Assembly: GCA_017792405.1 (NCBI GenBank)
Contig: CP051231.1
Coordinates: forward strand, 2,378,150-2,442,149
DNA length: 64,000 nucleotides
From: Oceanicola sp.
GTDB lineage: Bacteria > Pseudomonadota > Alphaproteobacteria > Rhodobacterales > Rhodobacteraceae
Reading direction: 5' to 3'
Both the position numbers and the translations under genes were made by a program. Shown here piece by piece: positions 44,025 to 52,574 of the stretch (its first letter is position 1; every line of letters begins with the position of its first letter). The notes under the pieces are model-generated. The model was not told the DNA's origin. It was given only the letters and a program-made list of their open reading frames with translations, and made no database searches.

Positions 44025-44031
44025 GCCGCGC

Positions 44032-44277
44032 TCAGGCCGGGGCGTTCAGCGCCGCGGCCACCTGATCCTTCAGATGCATCCGCTCCTTGCGCATTTCCAG
44101 CATATGAAAGTCATCTGTCGGCTCCACGTTGGTCTCCGCCCGGTGGATCGCGCGGTTCAGCGCGTGGTAGCGGTCCACCATCCGGGCAAAATGCGCATCC
44201 GTCTGTTTCAATGCCGAAAGTTCGGCCTCCTTGCCCGGAAACTCCTCAGCCAGTTCATGCGGGGTGTTCTGCGACAT
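44032..44277 (-). CDS. YdcH family protein (DUF465)
   Basis: The 81-residue protein has the DUF465 pattern: an Asp/His helix (KQTDAHFARMVDRYHALNRAIH) and a second helix (HMLEMRKERMHLKDQVAAAL) that pair as a hairpin. The family is small and cytosolic, of unknown function. It is convergent with pccR, seven bases from its stop, and head to head with lysC. Confidence 0.88.
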   Translation of the reverse strand: MSQNTPHELAEEFPGKEAELSALKQTDAHFARMVDRYHALNRAIHRAETNVEPTDDFHMLEMRKERMHLKDQVAAALNAPA

Positions 44278-44432
44278 CACTCTCTCCTGTTTTCTCCGGC
44301 CCCAACCTGCCCCGTCCCTGCCCGTGCCGCCTTGATATGGATCATGCGGCGCAGGGGCCGCATCCCCCACAGCGCTCTTGCGCTTTTCCCCTCCGTCACC
44401 TATCCCGCGCCGGAACTGAAAGAGACTGCACC

Positions 44433-45668
44433 ATGCCCCTTCTGGTGATGAAATTCGGCGGCACCTCCGTCGCCACCCTCGACCGCATCCGCCGCGCCGC
44501 CAAGCGCGTGGGCCGCGAAGTTGCCGCAGGCTACGACGTGATCGTGATCGTCTCCGCCATGTCCGGCGAGACCAACAAGCTCGTCGGCTTCGTCGAGGAA
44601 ACCTCGCAGCTTTACGATGCCCGCGAGTATGATGCCGTGGTCAGCTCCGGCGAGCAGGTGACGGCGGGCCTGATGGCGCTGACCTTGCAGGAGATGGATG
44701 TGCCCGCCCGCAGCTGGCAGGGCTGGCAGGTGCCGCTCAAAACCACCAACGCCCATGCCGCCGCCCGGATCGAAGAGATCCCGACCGATAACATCATGGC
44801 CAAGTTCGGCGAGGGCATGAAGGTCGCCGTGGTCGCGGGCTTTCAGGGCATTGGCCCCGATGGCCGCATCACCACGCTGGGCCGGGGCGGATCCGACACC
44901 ACCGCCGTGGCGTTTGCGGCCGCCTTCGAGGCCGAGCGCTGCGACATCTACACCGATGTCGATGGCGTCTACACCACCGACCCGCGCATCACCGGCAAGG
45001 CCCGCAAGCTCGAGAAGATCGCCTTCGAGGAGATGCTCGAACTGGCCTCGCTCGGGGCCAAGGTGCTGCAAACCCGCTCCGTCGAGCTGGCGATGCGCTA
45101 CAACGTGCGCCTGCGGGTGCTGTCGAGTTTCGAAGAACAATCCGATGAAGCGGGCACGCTGATCTGTGCCGAGGAGGATATCGTGGAAAGCAAAGCCGTT
45201 AACGGCGTGGCCGCAAGCCGCGAAGAAGCCAAGATGACCCTGATTTCCGTGGCCGACCGCCCGGGCATCGCCGCCGCCATCTTCGGCCCGCTCTCCGAGG
45301 CGGGCGTGAACGTGGATATGATCGTGCAGAACATCTCCGAGGAGGGCCGGACGGATATGACCTTCTCCTGCCCGATCAATCAGGTCGCCCGCGCCGAGAA
45401 GGCGCTGAACGACATCAAGGAAAAGGGCGGGCTGAACTTCCGCGAGATCGTGGCCGATACCGATGTCGCCAAAATCTCCGTGGTCGGCATCGGCATGCGC
45501 TCGCAGTCCGGCGTGGCCGCCAAGATGTTCAAGACGCTCTCCGACGAAGGCATCAACATCAAGGTCATCGCCACCTCCGAGATCAAGATCTCCGTACTGG
45601 TCGACCGCAAGTACACCGAACTCGCCGTGCAGGCCCTGCACGATGCGTTCGAGCTGGAAAAGGCCTGA
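44433..45668 (+). CDS. lysC: aspartate kinase
   Basis: The 411-residue enzyme opens PLLVMKFGGTSVATLDRI, the aspartokinase substrate and ATP motif, with GRGGSDTTAVAFAAAF and DVDGVYTTDPRI further in. Two ACT domains follow from about 265 to 411 (ISVADRPGIAAAIFG; VVGIGMRSQSGVA). It makes aspartyl phosphate for lysine, threonine and methionine. The ACT domains make feedback inhibition by lysine and/or threonine likely. It has no fused homoserine dehydrogenase. ptsP lies downstream, a common alphaproteobacterial order. Confidence 0.96.
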   Translation: MPLLVMKFGGTSVATLDRIRRAAKRVGREVAAGYDVIVIVSAMSGETNKLVGFVEETSQLYDAREYDAVVSSGEQVTAGLMALTLQEMDVPARSWQGWQVPLKTTNAHAAARIEEIPTDNIMAKFGEGMKVAVVAGFQGIGPDGRITTLGRGGSDTTAVAFAAAFEAERCDIYTDVDGVYTTDPRITGKARKLEKIAFEEMLELASLGAKVLQTRSVELAMRYNVRLRVLSSFEEQSDEAGTLICAEEDIVESKAVNGVAASREEAKMTLISVADRPGIAAAIFGPLSEAGVNVDMIVQNISEEGRTDMTFSCPINQVARAEKALNDIKEKGGLNFREIVADTDVAKISVVGIGMRSQSGVAAKMFKTLSDEGINIKVIATSEIKISVLVDRKYTELAVQALHDAFELEKA

Positions 45669-45672
45669 GCCG

Positions 45673-46491
45673 ATGTGGCGTCGGCTCGCCTCCGCCGTAG
45701 GTCGCCGGCTCGGCGCCGCCGATCAGGCCGCGCCCGAGGCAGAGGTTGTTGAGGCCGCCGCACCTGAGGCGACCGCACCCGAAGCCCCCGCGCCCGCGCC
45801 GGAAGCGGCCAACGGCGAGGCCGCCTTCGCCCCGCTCCTCACCCTCATGGCCGAAGCCTGTGCCGCCTACCCCGCCGATCTCCGCAAGGAAGGCTTCAAC
45901 GATCTGGCGACCCGCTTTGCCGCGTGTTTCGCAGATGCCGGCTGGGTGCCCGCCGAGCCGCAGGCGCTGGATGAGCGTGCCGCCGCCCGCGCACTCCTTG
46001 GCCCCGATGGCCTTGCGCTGCACAGCGATGATCTGCCCGCTGGCGCCACATGGGCCAGCCTTGCCGAAAGCCGCAGCCAGTCCGAAGCCCGCGTGCTGAG
46101 CGGCGCCAAAGATCAAACCCGCCTGACCGGCTTCGAGCTGCCCGGCGCGGCCCGCGCCACCCTGATGCACCGCGACACCGACAGCTGGAACGCGCTGATC
46201 GCCGTCGAGATCGTGCTGCAAAACGGCCCGGTGCCCGATGTCGCCGCCCTGGCCCGCGACCCGCAGCTTGCCGGTTTTCCGCACCTCACCTGCACCAGCG
46301 GTGAAGACCTCACGCCCATGGGCCTCTACGTCCATGCCCTCGCGCCCCGGCCCACCGCCAACTGGCCACACACCGGGCTGGCCATCGGCCTGCGCCACCC
46401 CGAGGTGCCCGAGCACCAGCAGGAGGCCTTTGCCGCCTGCCCCGCTGGCCTCATCCTGTTCCAGCTCACCGAGCCGCGCGACGACGCCTGA
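45673..46491 (+). CDS. uncharacterised 272-residue protein between lysC and ptsP
   Basis: The protein starts five bases after lysC. Residues 15-55 form a Pro/Ala/Glu-rich linker (repeats of PEAPAPAPEA). The C-terminal part (residues about 55-270) is a soluble domain with WVPAEPQALDERAAARALL near 100 and FPHLTCTSGEDLTPMGLYVH near 200. No family was recognised. Its place just after lysC suggests co-transcription. Confidence 0.6.
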   Translation: MWRRLASAVGRRLGAADQAAPEAEVVEAAAPEATAPEAPAPAPEAANGEAAFAPLLTLMAEACAAYPADLRKEGFNDLATRFAACFADAGWVPAEPQALDERAAARALLGPDGLALHSDDLPAGATWASLAESRSQSEARVLSGAKDQTRLTGFELPGAARATLMHRDTDSWNALIAVEIVLQNGPVPDVAALARDPQLAGFPHLTCTSGEDLTPMGLYVHALAPRPTANWPHTGLAIGLRHPEVPEHQQEAFAACPAGLILFQLTEPRDDA

Positions 46492-46693
46492 TCGGCGCCC
46501 CGCGCGGCCTCCGCGCAAAGCCTGCCTCATCCGCAGGCGCGCCCCGTGAGCCAAGGCACAACTTCGCCGCCAATCGCGCCCGCCGGTGTTTCGCCGCACC
46601 GCCGCGTCAAAAGCCGTTTCGCAACCCCCGCGCGATGGTCTATACCCTCTCTTCGGAACGGCCCGCGCACGGGGCCGCGATGAATGGGGCAGA

Positions 46694-48946
46694 ATGCCAG
46701 AACCGCATCAACCCGGCAGCCGCAAGCTGCTCAAGCGCCTGCGCGAAACCCTCTCCGAGGCCGGAGAGGGGCAGGAACGGCTCGACGCGATCACCTCCCT
46801 GATCGCCTGTGAAATGGCCACCGATGTCTGCTCCATCTACCTGTTCCGCGATGCCGACACGCTGGAACTCTGCGCCACCGAGGGCCTGAAACCGGAGGCC
46901 GTGCACCAGACCCGGATGCGCCTTGGCGAGGGCCTCGTGGGCCGCGTCGCCCTGCGCACCACGCCGATCAACACCGCCGACGCCCCTGCCGAGCGCGGCT
47001 TCCGCTACATGCCGGAAACCGGCGAAGAGCGGTATTCCGCCTTTCTCGGCGTGCCGATCCAGCGGCTGGGCGAGCGGCTCGGCGTGCTGGTGGTGCAAAG
47101 CCGCGAGGCCCGCGCCTATTCCGATGATGATGTCTATGGCCTCGAAGTGGTGGCCATGGTGCTGGCCGAGATGGCCGAGCTGGGCATGTTCCAAAGCTCG
47201 GCTGATGGCATGTCCGCCCGCCACACCCACCCGGTCCTGTTCCGCGGCGGCACCGGGCAAGAGGGGGCGGCAGAGGGCCGCGTTTATCTGCACGAGCCGC
47301 GCGTGGTGGTCACCAATCCCATCGCCGACGATGCCGAGGCCGAGGTCGAGCGCCTGCGCGAGGCAGTCGACAAGCTGCGCTACTCGGTCGACGAGATGCT
47401 CTCTGCCGCGCCGCTTGGCGAGGGCGACCAGCGTCAGGTGCTCGAAGCCTACCGCATGTTCGCCAACTCCAAGGGCTGGCTGAAGCGGATGGAAGAAGAC
47501 ATCGGCCGCGGCCTCTCTGCCGAGGCGGCGGTGGAAAAGGAGCAATCCGCGGCCCGCGCCCGCATGGAGCAGGTGCCCGACGCCTACCTCCGCGAGCGCC
47601 TCCACGATCTCGACGATCTCTCCAACCGCCTCCTGCGGCTGCTCACCGGGCAGGGGCAGGATGACGGCTCCGAAATGCCCGGCAACCCGGTGCTGGTGGC
47701 CCGCAACATCGGGCCGGGCGAGCTGCTGGCCTATGGCCGCAAGTTGCGCGGCATCGTGCTCGAGGAGGGCTCGGTCGGCTCCCATGCCGCTATCGTCGCC
47801 CGCGCTCTCGCCATTCCCCTTGTGATTCACGCCAGCCGCATCACCACCGAGGCGCTCAACGGCGACCCGATCCTCGTCGATGGCGATCAGGGCATCGTCC
47901 ACCTGCGCCCCGAGGAAACCGTGCAAAACGCCTTCCGCGACAAGATCGCGATGCGTGCCAAGGCGGTCGAGCGCTATGCCTCCATCCGCGACCTGCCCGC
48001 GACTGACAAGTCGGGCGCCACGGTCGCGCTGCACATGAACGCCGGGCTGATGGCCGATCTGCCCTCCCTGCCCTCCTCCGGCGCCGAGGGCGTAGGCCTC
48101 TTCCGCACCGAGCTGCAATTCCTGATCCGCAATCAGGTGCCGCGCCGCGGCGAGCTGGCCGCGCTCTATTCCCGCGTGCTCGACGCCGCGCAGGGCAAGC
48201 GCGTGGCCTTCCGCACCCTCGATATCGGCTCCGACAAAGTGCTGCCGTACATGAAGCCGCAGGACGAGCCCAACCCCGCGATGGGCTGGCGCGCCATCCG
48301 CGTGGGTCTCGACAAGGCCGGCGTCATGCGCATGCAGCTTCAGGCCTTGATCCGCGCCTCCTGTGGGCGGCCGATGTCGGTCATGTTCCCCTTCGTGGCG
48401 CAGCTGTCGGAGTTCACCGAAGCGCGCGACCACCTGATGCGCGAGCTGGAGCGCGAGGACCGGCTGGGCCACACCCTGCCCGAGAGCGTCGAGGTCGGCG
48501 CGATGCTGGAGACGCCCTCCCTCGCCTACGCACCGCAAAAGTTCTTCGAGCTGGCCGATTTCATCTCCATCGGCGGCAACGACCTCAAGCAGTTCTTCTT
48601 CGCCGCCGACCGCGAGAACGAGCGCGTGCGGCACCGGTACGATTGCTTGAACGTGTCGTTCCTCAGCTTCCTCGAATGGATCGTGATGCGCTGCGATGCC
48701 ACCGGCACCCCGGTCAGCTTCTGCGGCGAGGATGCCGGCCGCCCGCTGGAGGCCGCCTGCTTCTCCGCCATCGGGCTGCGCTCGCTTTCCATGCGCCCGG
48801 CCTCCATCGGCGCGGTCAAATCGCTCCTGCGCCGGATCGACCTGAGCGAGTTGCGCAAGGTCATCGAGACCGCCCGCACCGAGGGCGAGCAATCCGTCCG
48901 CGCCCGCGTCGAAGCCTGGCTGATCGACAATACCGACCCGGAGTAG
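46694..48946 (+). CDS. ptsP: phosphoenolpyruvate phosphotransferase PtsP (EI-Ntr)
   Basis: The 750-residue protein has an N-terminal GAF domain (residues about 20-160; SIYLFRDADTLELCATEG) and an EI domain. The active His lies in GSHAAIVARALAIP near 366, and the C-terminal PEP-binding domain has RTELQFLIRNQ and SIGGNDLKQFFFAADR. It transfers phosphate from PEP to NPr in the nitrogen-PTS chain, which regulates stress and metabolism. NPr and EIIA-Ntr genes are not in the window. GAF may sense glutamine, as in other bacteria. Confidence 0.94.
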   Translation: MPEPHQPGSRKLLKRLRETLSEAGEGQERLDAITSLIACEMATDVCSIYLFRDADTLELCATEGLKPEAVHQTRMRLGEGLVGRVALRTTPINTADAPAERGFRYMPETGEERYSAFLGVPIQRLGERLGVLVVQSREARAYSDDDVYGLEVVAMVLAEMAELGMFQSSADGMSARHTHPVLFRGGTGQEGAAEGRVYLHEPRVVVTNPIADDAEAEVERLREAVDKLRYSVDEMLSAAPLGEGDQRQVLEAYRMFANSKGWLKRMEEDIGRGLSAEAAVEKEQSAARARMEQVPDAYLRERLHDLDDLSNRLLRLLTGQGQDDGSEMPGNPVLVARNIGPGELLAYGRKLRGIVLEEGSVGSHAAIVARALAIPLVIHASRITTEALNGDPILVDGDQGIVHLRPEETVQNAFRDKIAMRAKAVERYASIRDLPATDKSGATVALHMNAGLMADLPSLPSSGAEGVGLFRTELQFLIRNQVPRRGELAALYSRVLDAAQGKRVAFRTLDIGSDKVLPYMKPQDEPNPAMGWRAIRVGLDKAGVMRMQLQALIRASCGRPMSVMFPFVAQLSEFTEARDHLMRELEREDRLGHTLPESVEVGAMLETPSLAYAPQKFFELADFISIGGNDLKQFFFAADRENERVRHRYDCLNVSFLSFLEWIVMRCDATGTPVSFCGEDAGRPLEAACFSAIGLRSLSMRPASIGAVKSLLRRIDLSELRKVIETARTEGEQSVRARVEAWLIDNTDPE

Positions 48947-48979
48947 CCGCGGACGCTGGCGCTTTAGCCCGCCCCCGGC

Positions 48980-49570
48980 TCAGCGATACCGGCTCACCTC
49001 CAGACCGCTGCCCACTGGCAGGGTCACGCTGGCCATGCCCGGCACCGCGCGCACGGCGTCGATGTACTGCGCCATCAACTCCCGCTCGGGCCGCACATTG
49101 TCGGCCACCACGATGGCGCCGGGGTTCAGCTTGGGCACGAAAGCCTCGAGGCAGGGGATGTAGAGATCCTTCCAAAGATCCAGCAGCACGAAGTCGATGC
49201 GCTCCGCCATCGCCCCGATAATCTCCACCGCATCGCCGACGCGAAAATCCACATATTCCGCCAGCCCCGCCTTGGCCGACATCTCCCGTGCATAGGCCGA
49301 TTTTTCGGCGCTGATCTCCATGGTGATCAGCCGCCCGCCCGCCGCCCGCGCGGCCTCGGCCAACCAGATGCCGGAGTAGCCATAGGAGGTGCCGATCTCC
49401 AGAATCACCGGCGCCTCGATGCTCTTGGCCAGAATGTTGATCAAACGTCCGGTCTCGGGGCCAACGGCCAGCAGCCGGTCATCCAACGCCAGCTGCCCAG
49501 ACGGCGCGGCCCGCTCCTCTTCGCGGCGGGCATGGTAGAGATCCAGAACTTCGGTGATTTCGGGGGTCAT
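48980..49570 (-). CDS. O-methyltransferase (class I SAM-dependent)
   Basis: This 196-residue protein has the SAM site ILEIGTSYGYSGIWLAEAARA at about residues 55-75 and, downstream, FVLLDLWKDLYIPCLEAFVPKLNPGAIVVADNV, the metal-binding pattern of catechol-type O-methyltransferases. The acceptor substrate is unknown. AAGGAGC precedes the ATG. It is convergent with ptsP and followed by a GNAT gene on the same strand. Confidence 0.85.
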   Translation of the reverse strand: MTPEITEVLDLYHARREEERAAPSGQLALDDRLLAVGPETGRLINILAKSIEAPVILEIGTSYGYSGIWLAEAARAAGGRLITMEISAEKSAYAREMSAKAGLAEYVDFRVGDAVEIIGAMAERIDFVLLDLWKDLYIPCLEAFVPKLNPGAIVVADNVRPERELMAQYIDAVRAVPGMASVTLPVGSGLEVSRYR

Positions 49571-49631
49571 GCGCGCTCCTTCAGGCTGCCTGTGCCGGTT
49601 CAACGCGCCGCGCGCCGGTTTCCGCCGCCGC

Positions 49632-50111
49632 TCAGGCCCACTTCTCAACGTCGCCTGCAATGCCGCCCCAGTCGCCCACACCCAGCACCCGCTCGGGGTT
49701 GGTCGGCGGCGGCATCACCACGGCGCCCAGCTTCTCGAACCCAAAGCGCGCGTAGTAAGGCGCATCACCCACCAGCATGACCCGCGCCCAACCCAGGGTC
49801 CGCGACCGCTCAAGGCTCTCGGTAATGAGCCACGCCCCCAGCCCCTCGCCCTGCCGGGTGGCATGCACGGCGACCGGCCCAAGCAGCAGCGCCTCGGCGC
49901 CGCCCACGCGCACAGGCCAGTAGCGGATCGCCCCGGCCACGATGCCGAGGCTGTCACGCGCCACAAGGCACAGCCCAGCCACGGGGGCCACATCGTCGCG
50001 CAGCCGGTAGGAAGAGAGCGCCTCGCGCCCGGGCGCGAAACAGCTGTCATAGAGGGCTTCCACCTCCCAACGGTCCTCCGCCCGCTCCTCGCTCAACCCG
50101 TATCCGATCAC
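49632..50111 (-). CDS. GNAT family N-acetyltransferase
   Basis: The 159-residue protein has the acetyl-CoA loop VHATRQGEGLGAWLITESLERSRTLG near residue 80 and the C-terminal motif APYYARFGFEKLGAV near 117, typical of the YhbS-like GNAT group. The acceptor is not known. It lies 61 bases upstream of the O-methyltransferase gene on the same strand and may be co-transcribed. It is divergent from the flavin reductase gene. Confidence 0.85.
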   Translation of the reverse strand: MIGYGLSEERAEDRWEVEALYDSCFAPGREALSSYRLRDDVAPVAGLCLVARDSLGIVAGAIRYWPVRVGGAEALLLGPVAVHATRQGEGLGAWLITESLERSRTLGWARVMLVGDAPYYARFGFEKLGAVVMPPPTNPERVLGVGDWGGIAGDVEKWA

Positions 50112-50209
50112 GCCTGCCGCCTCTTCCGCACGCCGTTCCGCCCGCCTTTCCGCACTGGCAGCCCCCTAGCATGCGGGCTACCTTCCCGCAAACGCCCCAA
50201 GGAGAGCGC

Positions 50210-50794
50210 ATGTTCTACACCCCCGAAGATGGCCACGGCCTGCCCCACAACCCCTTCAACGCCATCGTCTCGCCCCGCCCCATCGGCTGGATCAGCTCGC
50301 GCGGGGCGGAGGGCCACGACAATCTCGCCCCCTATTCCTTCTTCAACGCCGTGGCCTACGTGCCGCCGCAGGTGATGTTCTGCTCCACTGGCACGAAAGA
50401 CTCGCTGATGAACATCCGTGAAACAGGGGTGTTCTGCGTGAACATCGTCGAGGCCGCCGCCCGCGACGTGATGAACGCCACCTCCGCAGCCCACCTGCCG
50501 CAGGTCGACGAGTTCGAGAAAGCCGGGATCGAGAAGGCCGAATGCGACACCATCGTCTGCCCCCGCGTGGCCTCCGCGCCCGCCAACCTCGAATGCCGCG
50601 CGATCAAGTTCATCCAGCTGGAAGGGAAGGACAACCACATGGTCATCGGCGAGGTCACCGGCGTGCACATCCGCGACGACTGCCTCGTGAACGGCCGGTT
50701 CGACGTGACCACCTTCCAGCCCCTCTCCCGGCTCGGCTACCGCGACTACGCCGTGGTCGAGAACGTCTTCGAGCTCACCCGACCTGACGACTGA
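50210..50794 (+). CDS. flavin reductase family protein (FMN-binding split barrel)
   Basis: The 194-residue protein has the split-barrel pattern NPFNAIVSPRPIGWISSRG at about 14-32, followed by NLAPYSFFNAVAYVPPQVMF, then FEKAGIEKAEC and CRAIKFIQLEGKDNHMVIGEV. It should bind FMN and reduce it with NAD(P)H for a partner oxygenase. No such partner is next door. GGAGAG lies just before the ATG at 50210. The gene-free stretch to kynU (50795-51316) follows. Confidence 0.87.
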   Translation: MFYTPEDGHGLPHNPFNAIVSPRPIGWISSRGAEGHDNLAPYSFFNAVAYVPPQVMFCSTGTKDSLMNIRETGVFCVNIVEAAARDVMNATSAAHLPQVDEFEKAGIEKAECDTIVCPRVASAPANLECRAIKFIQLEGKDNHMVIGEVTGVHIRDDCLVNGRFDVTTFQPLSRLGYRDYAVVENVFELTRPDD

Positions 50795-50843
50795 CCGGGC
50801 GATGAGTTTCCCGGAGCGCCAAAAGAGATTTGAGGCCTCCGGC

Positions 50844-50870
50844 GGGGATACTTGGAGCAAGAAAATGGCC
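50844..50870 (-). repeat. AT-core repeat, copy 2 (inverted)
   Basis: Read on the minus strand, GGCCATTTTCTTGCT-CCAAGTATCCC matches copy 3 (51199-51224) with changes only after TTGCT. It lies 50 bp after the flavin reductase stop. The two copies face each other within the 522-bp gene-free stretch 50795-51316, which otherwise holds no supported gene. Confidence 0.55.
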
Positions 50871-51200
50871 AGGGCAGTGGAACACCAGATGCGCCTTGCG
50901 CCATTCTCTGACCGGGTTGGTCCAACGCAACCCAAGCGACATCAGCGCGGCCCAAAGGCAGCAAGCTTCATCGCAGCGCACAATGCTGAACTATCCGGCT
51001 GGCCGGTGCCACGCGACCAACGCGAACCGCTAAAATCTGAACTAAATACCCGCTTCTGCACGCCTCCGTCGGCGAACCCCGCCGCCGGGACGGTTCAGAA
51101 CCAGCGACGGCGGGGCATTTCCTTGCACGGTCATCGGCTTCCCAGCCTGTACCGTGGCCCCATCATGGCGCGTTAAGGTTAACGACGCGTTACCATCGGG

Positions 51201-51224
51201 CCATTTTCTTGCTGAAAATATCCC
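51201..51224 (+). repeat. AT-core repeat, copy 3
   Basis: CCATTTTCTTGCT-GAAAATATCCC is followed by a run of six G and two hairpins (51243-51284). The same core occurs at 31359, 50844 (inverted) and 58461. It is the best-preserved copy and lies upstream of the kynU end in the 522-bp gap. Confidence 0.6.
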
Positions 51225-51242
51225 GGGGGGTCGCCGTTGTGG

Positions 51243-51284
51243 CGCCATTGGTTCGAGCCCAATGGCGACGGGGGGCTGCCCCCC
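51243..51284. other. double hairpin: CGCCATTGG stem and G6/C6 stem
   Basis: CGCCATTGG at 51243-51251 and CCAATGGCG at 51259-51267 form a nine-pair stem with a seven-base loop. Immediately after, GGGGGG-CTG-CCCCCC forms a second stem. They lie just beyond AT-core repeat copy 3, 33 bp from the kynU stop, and may terminate kynU on the minus strand or flank a mobile repeat. Confidence 0.55.
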
Positions 51285-51316
51285 ACTAAAGGGCACGGCG
51301 AGCCCCGCCCCAGTCC

Positions 51317-52537
51317 TCACGTCACCGCGCCCCGCTCGGCAAACCGCGGCTCGCGCCACTCGCCGCTCTCCAAGACATCGCGCAGCGCCAGCACCGCCCG
51401 CGCTACCTCCTCAAAGCTCAGGTACAGCGGCGCGAAGCCAAAGCGCAGCACGTCCGGCGCGCGGAAATCCCCGATCACGCCCCGCGTGATCAGAGCCTGC
51501 ATGATCTCGTAGCCACCGGGGTGGCGGAACGACACCTGGCTGCCCCGCGCCTCCGCCGTCCTCGGCGAGCCCAGTTCCAGCGCTGGGCACAGCGCCTCGA
51601 CCCAGTCCACGAAGGCATCGGTCATCGCGCGGCTCTTCGCCCGCACCGCTGCCATATCCACGCCCTCCCAGTCTTCCAGCGCCCCCGCCAGCGTGCGCAT
51701 CGAGAGCACCGGCTGGGTGCCGGCCAGAAAGGCCTTCACCCCCTCCGCCGCTGCATAGCCCGGCTCGAAGGCGAAGGGGCGGGCGTGGCCCCACCAGCCG
51801 CTCACCGGCTGGCGGATGACGCCGTGATGACGCTCCGCGGCATAGACGAACCCCGGCGCCCCCGGCCCGCCGTTCAGGTATTTGTAGGTGCAGCCCACGG
51901 CAAAATCCGCGCCGTTCCGGTCCAGCGCCACTTCCAGCGCCCCGGCCGAATGCGACAGGTCCCAAACCGCCAGCGCACCCGCCTCCTGCGCCAGTGCACT
52001 GAGCCGCGCCATATCCCGCACCGCGCCCGTCCGGTAATCCACGTGGTTCACCAACATGGCGGCAACCTCGCCAGAAAGCGCCGCCTCCACCGGCCCCTCG
52101 GCCAGCACCAGCCGCGCGCCCGCCGCCGCGCAGACCCCTTCGGCGATATAAAGATCGGTCGGAAAGCTCGTCGCCTCCGCCAAAATCACCCGCCGGCCGG
52201 GGCGCAGCGCCAAACAGGCGTGCAGCACCTTGTAGAGGTTCACCGAAATCGTGTCGCAACAGGCCACCGAGCCCGCACCCGCCCCGATCAACCGCCCGAT
52301 CCTGTCGCCCAGCGCCATCGGCATCTCGAACCAGCCCGCCGCGTTCCACGAGCGGATCAGCCCCTCGGCCCATTCCTCCCGCGCCGCAACGTCGAGCGCA
52401 GCAAGCGCCGCATGGCTCGCGGGGCCGAGCGAATTTCCATCGAGGTAGATGACCCCCTCGGGGATCAGGTAACGCGCCCGCCTCTCGGCGAGCGCATCGG
52501 CGGCGTCGAGCGCGCGGGCGTCAGCAATCAGGTCCAT
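51317..52537 (-). CDS. kynU: kynureninase
   Basis: The 406-residue PLP enzyme has the kynureninase pattern: an N-terminal YLIPEGVIYLDGNSLGP, the PLP-phosphate region and the Schiff-base Lys in TYKYLNGGPGAPGF near residue 217. A later SGWWGHARPFAF segment is characteristic. It cleaves kynurenine to anthranilate and alanine in tryptophan breakdown. Tryptophan dioxygenase and formamidase genes are not adjacent, so the pathway is split. It is transcribed alone, 37 bp from the SulP gene upstream. Confidence 0.93.
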   Translation of the reverse strand: MDLIADARALDAADALAERRARYLIPEGVIYLDGNSLGPASHAALAALDVAAREEWAEGLIRSWNAAGWFEMPMALGDRIGRLIGAGAGSVACCDTISVNLYKVLHACLALRPGRRVILAEATSFPTDLYIAEGVCAAAGARLVLAEGPVEAALSGEVAAMLVNHVDYRTGAVRDMARLSALAQEAGALAVWDLSHSAGALEVALDRNGADFAVGCTYKYLNGGPGAPGFVYAAERHHGVIRQPVSGWWGHARPFAFEPGYAAAEGVKAFLAGTQPVLSMRTLAGALEDWEGVDMAAVRAKSRAMTDAFVDWVEALCPALELGSPRTAEARGSQVSFRHPGGYEIMQALITRGVIGDFRAPDVLRFGFAPLYLSFEEVARAVLALRDVLESGEWREPRFAERGAVT

Positions 52538-52574
52538 CCGCGGAGCCTCGCACGGCCCCGCGCGGCCCGCCAGC

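Noticed and set aside
46640-48892. Long open frame opposite ptsP
   Set aside because: It is the reverse-strand shadow of a clear GC-rich gene, with no recognisable domain. The same applies to long frames opposite scpA, pccA, SulP and ppk.
50802-51176. Open frame of 124 codons in the kynU-flavin reductase gap
   Set aside because: It spans repeats and has no family-like composition; the start has no good ribosome binding site.
51243-51267. tRNA-like T-arm (GGTTCGAGCCC within CGCCATTGG stem)
   Set aside because: No matching anticodon or D arm is found upstream; the bases fit a longer plain hairpin better.
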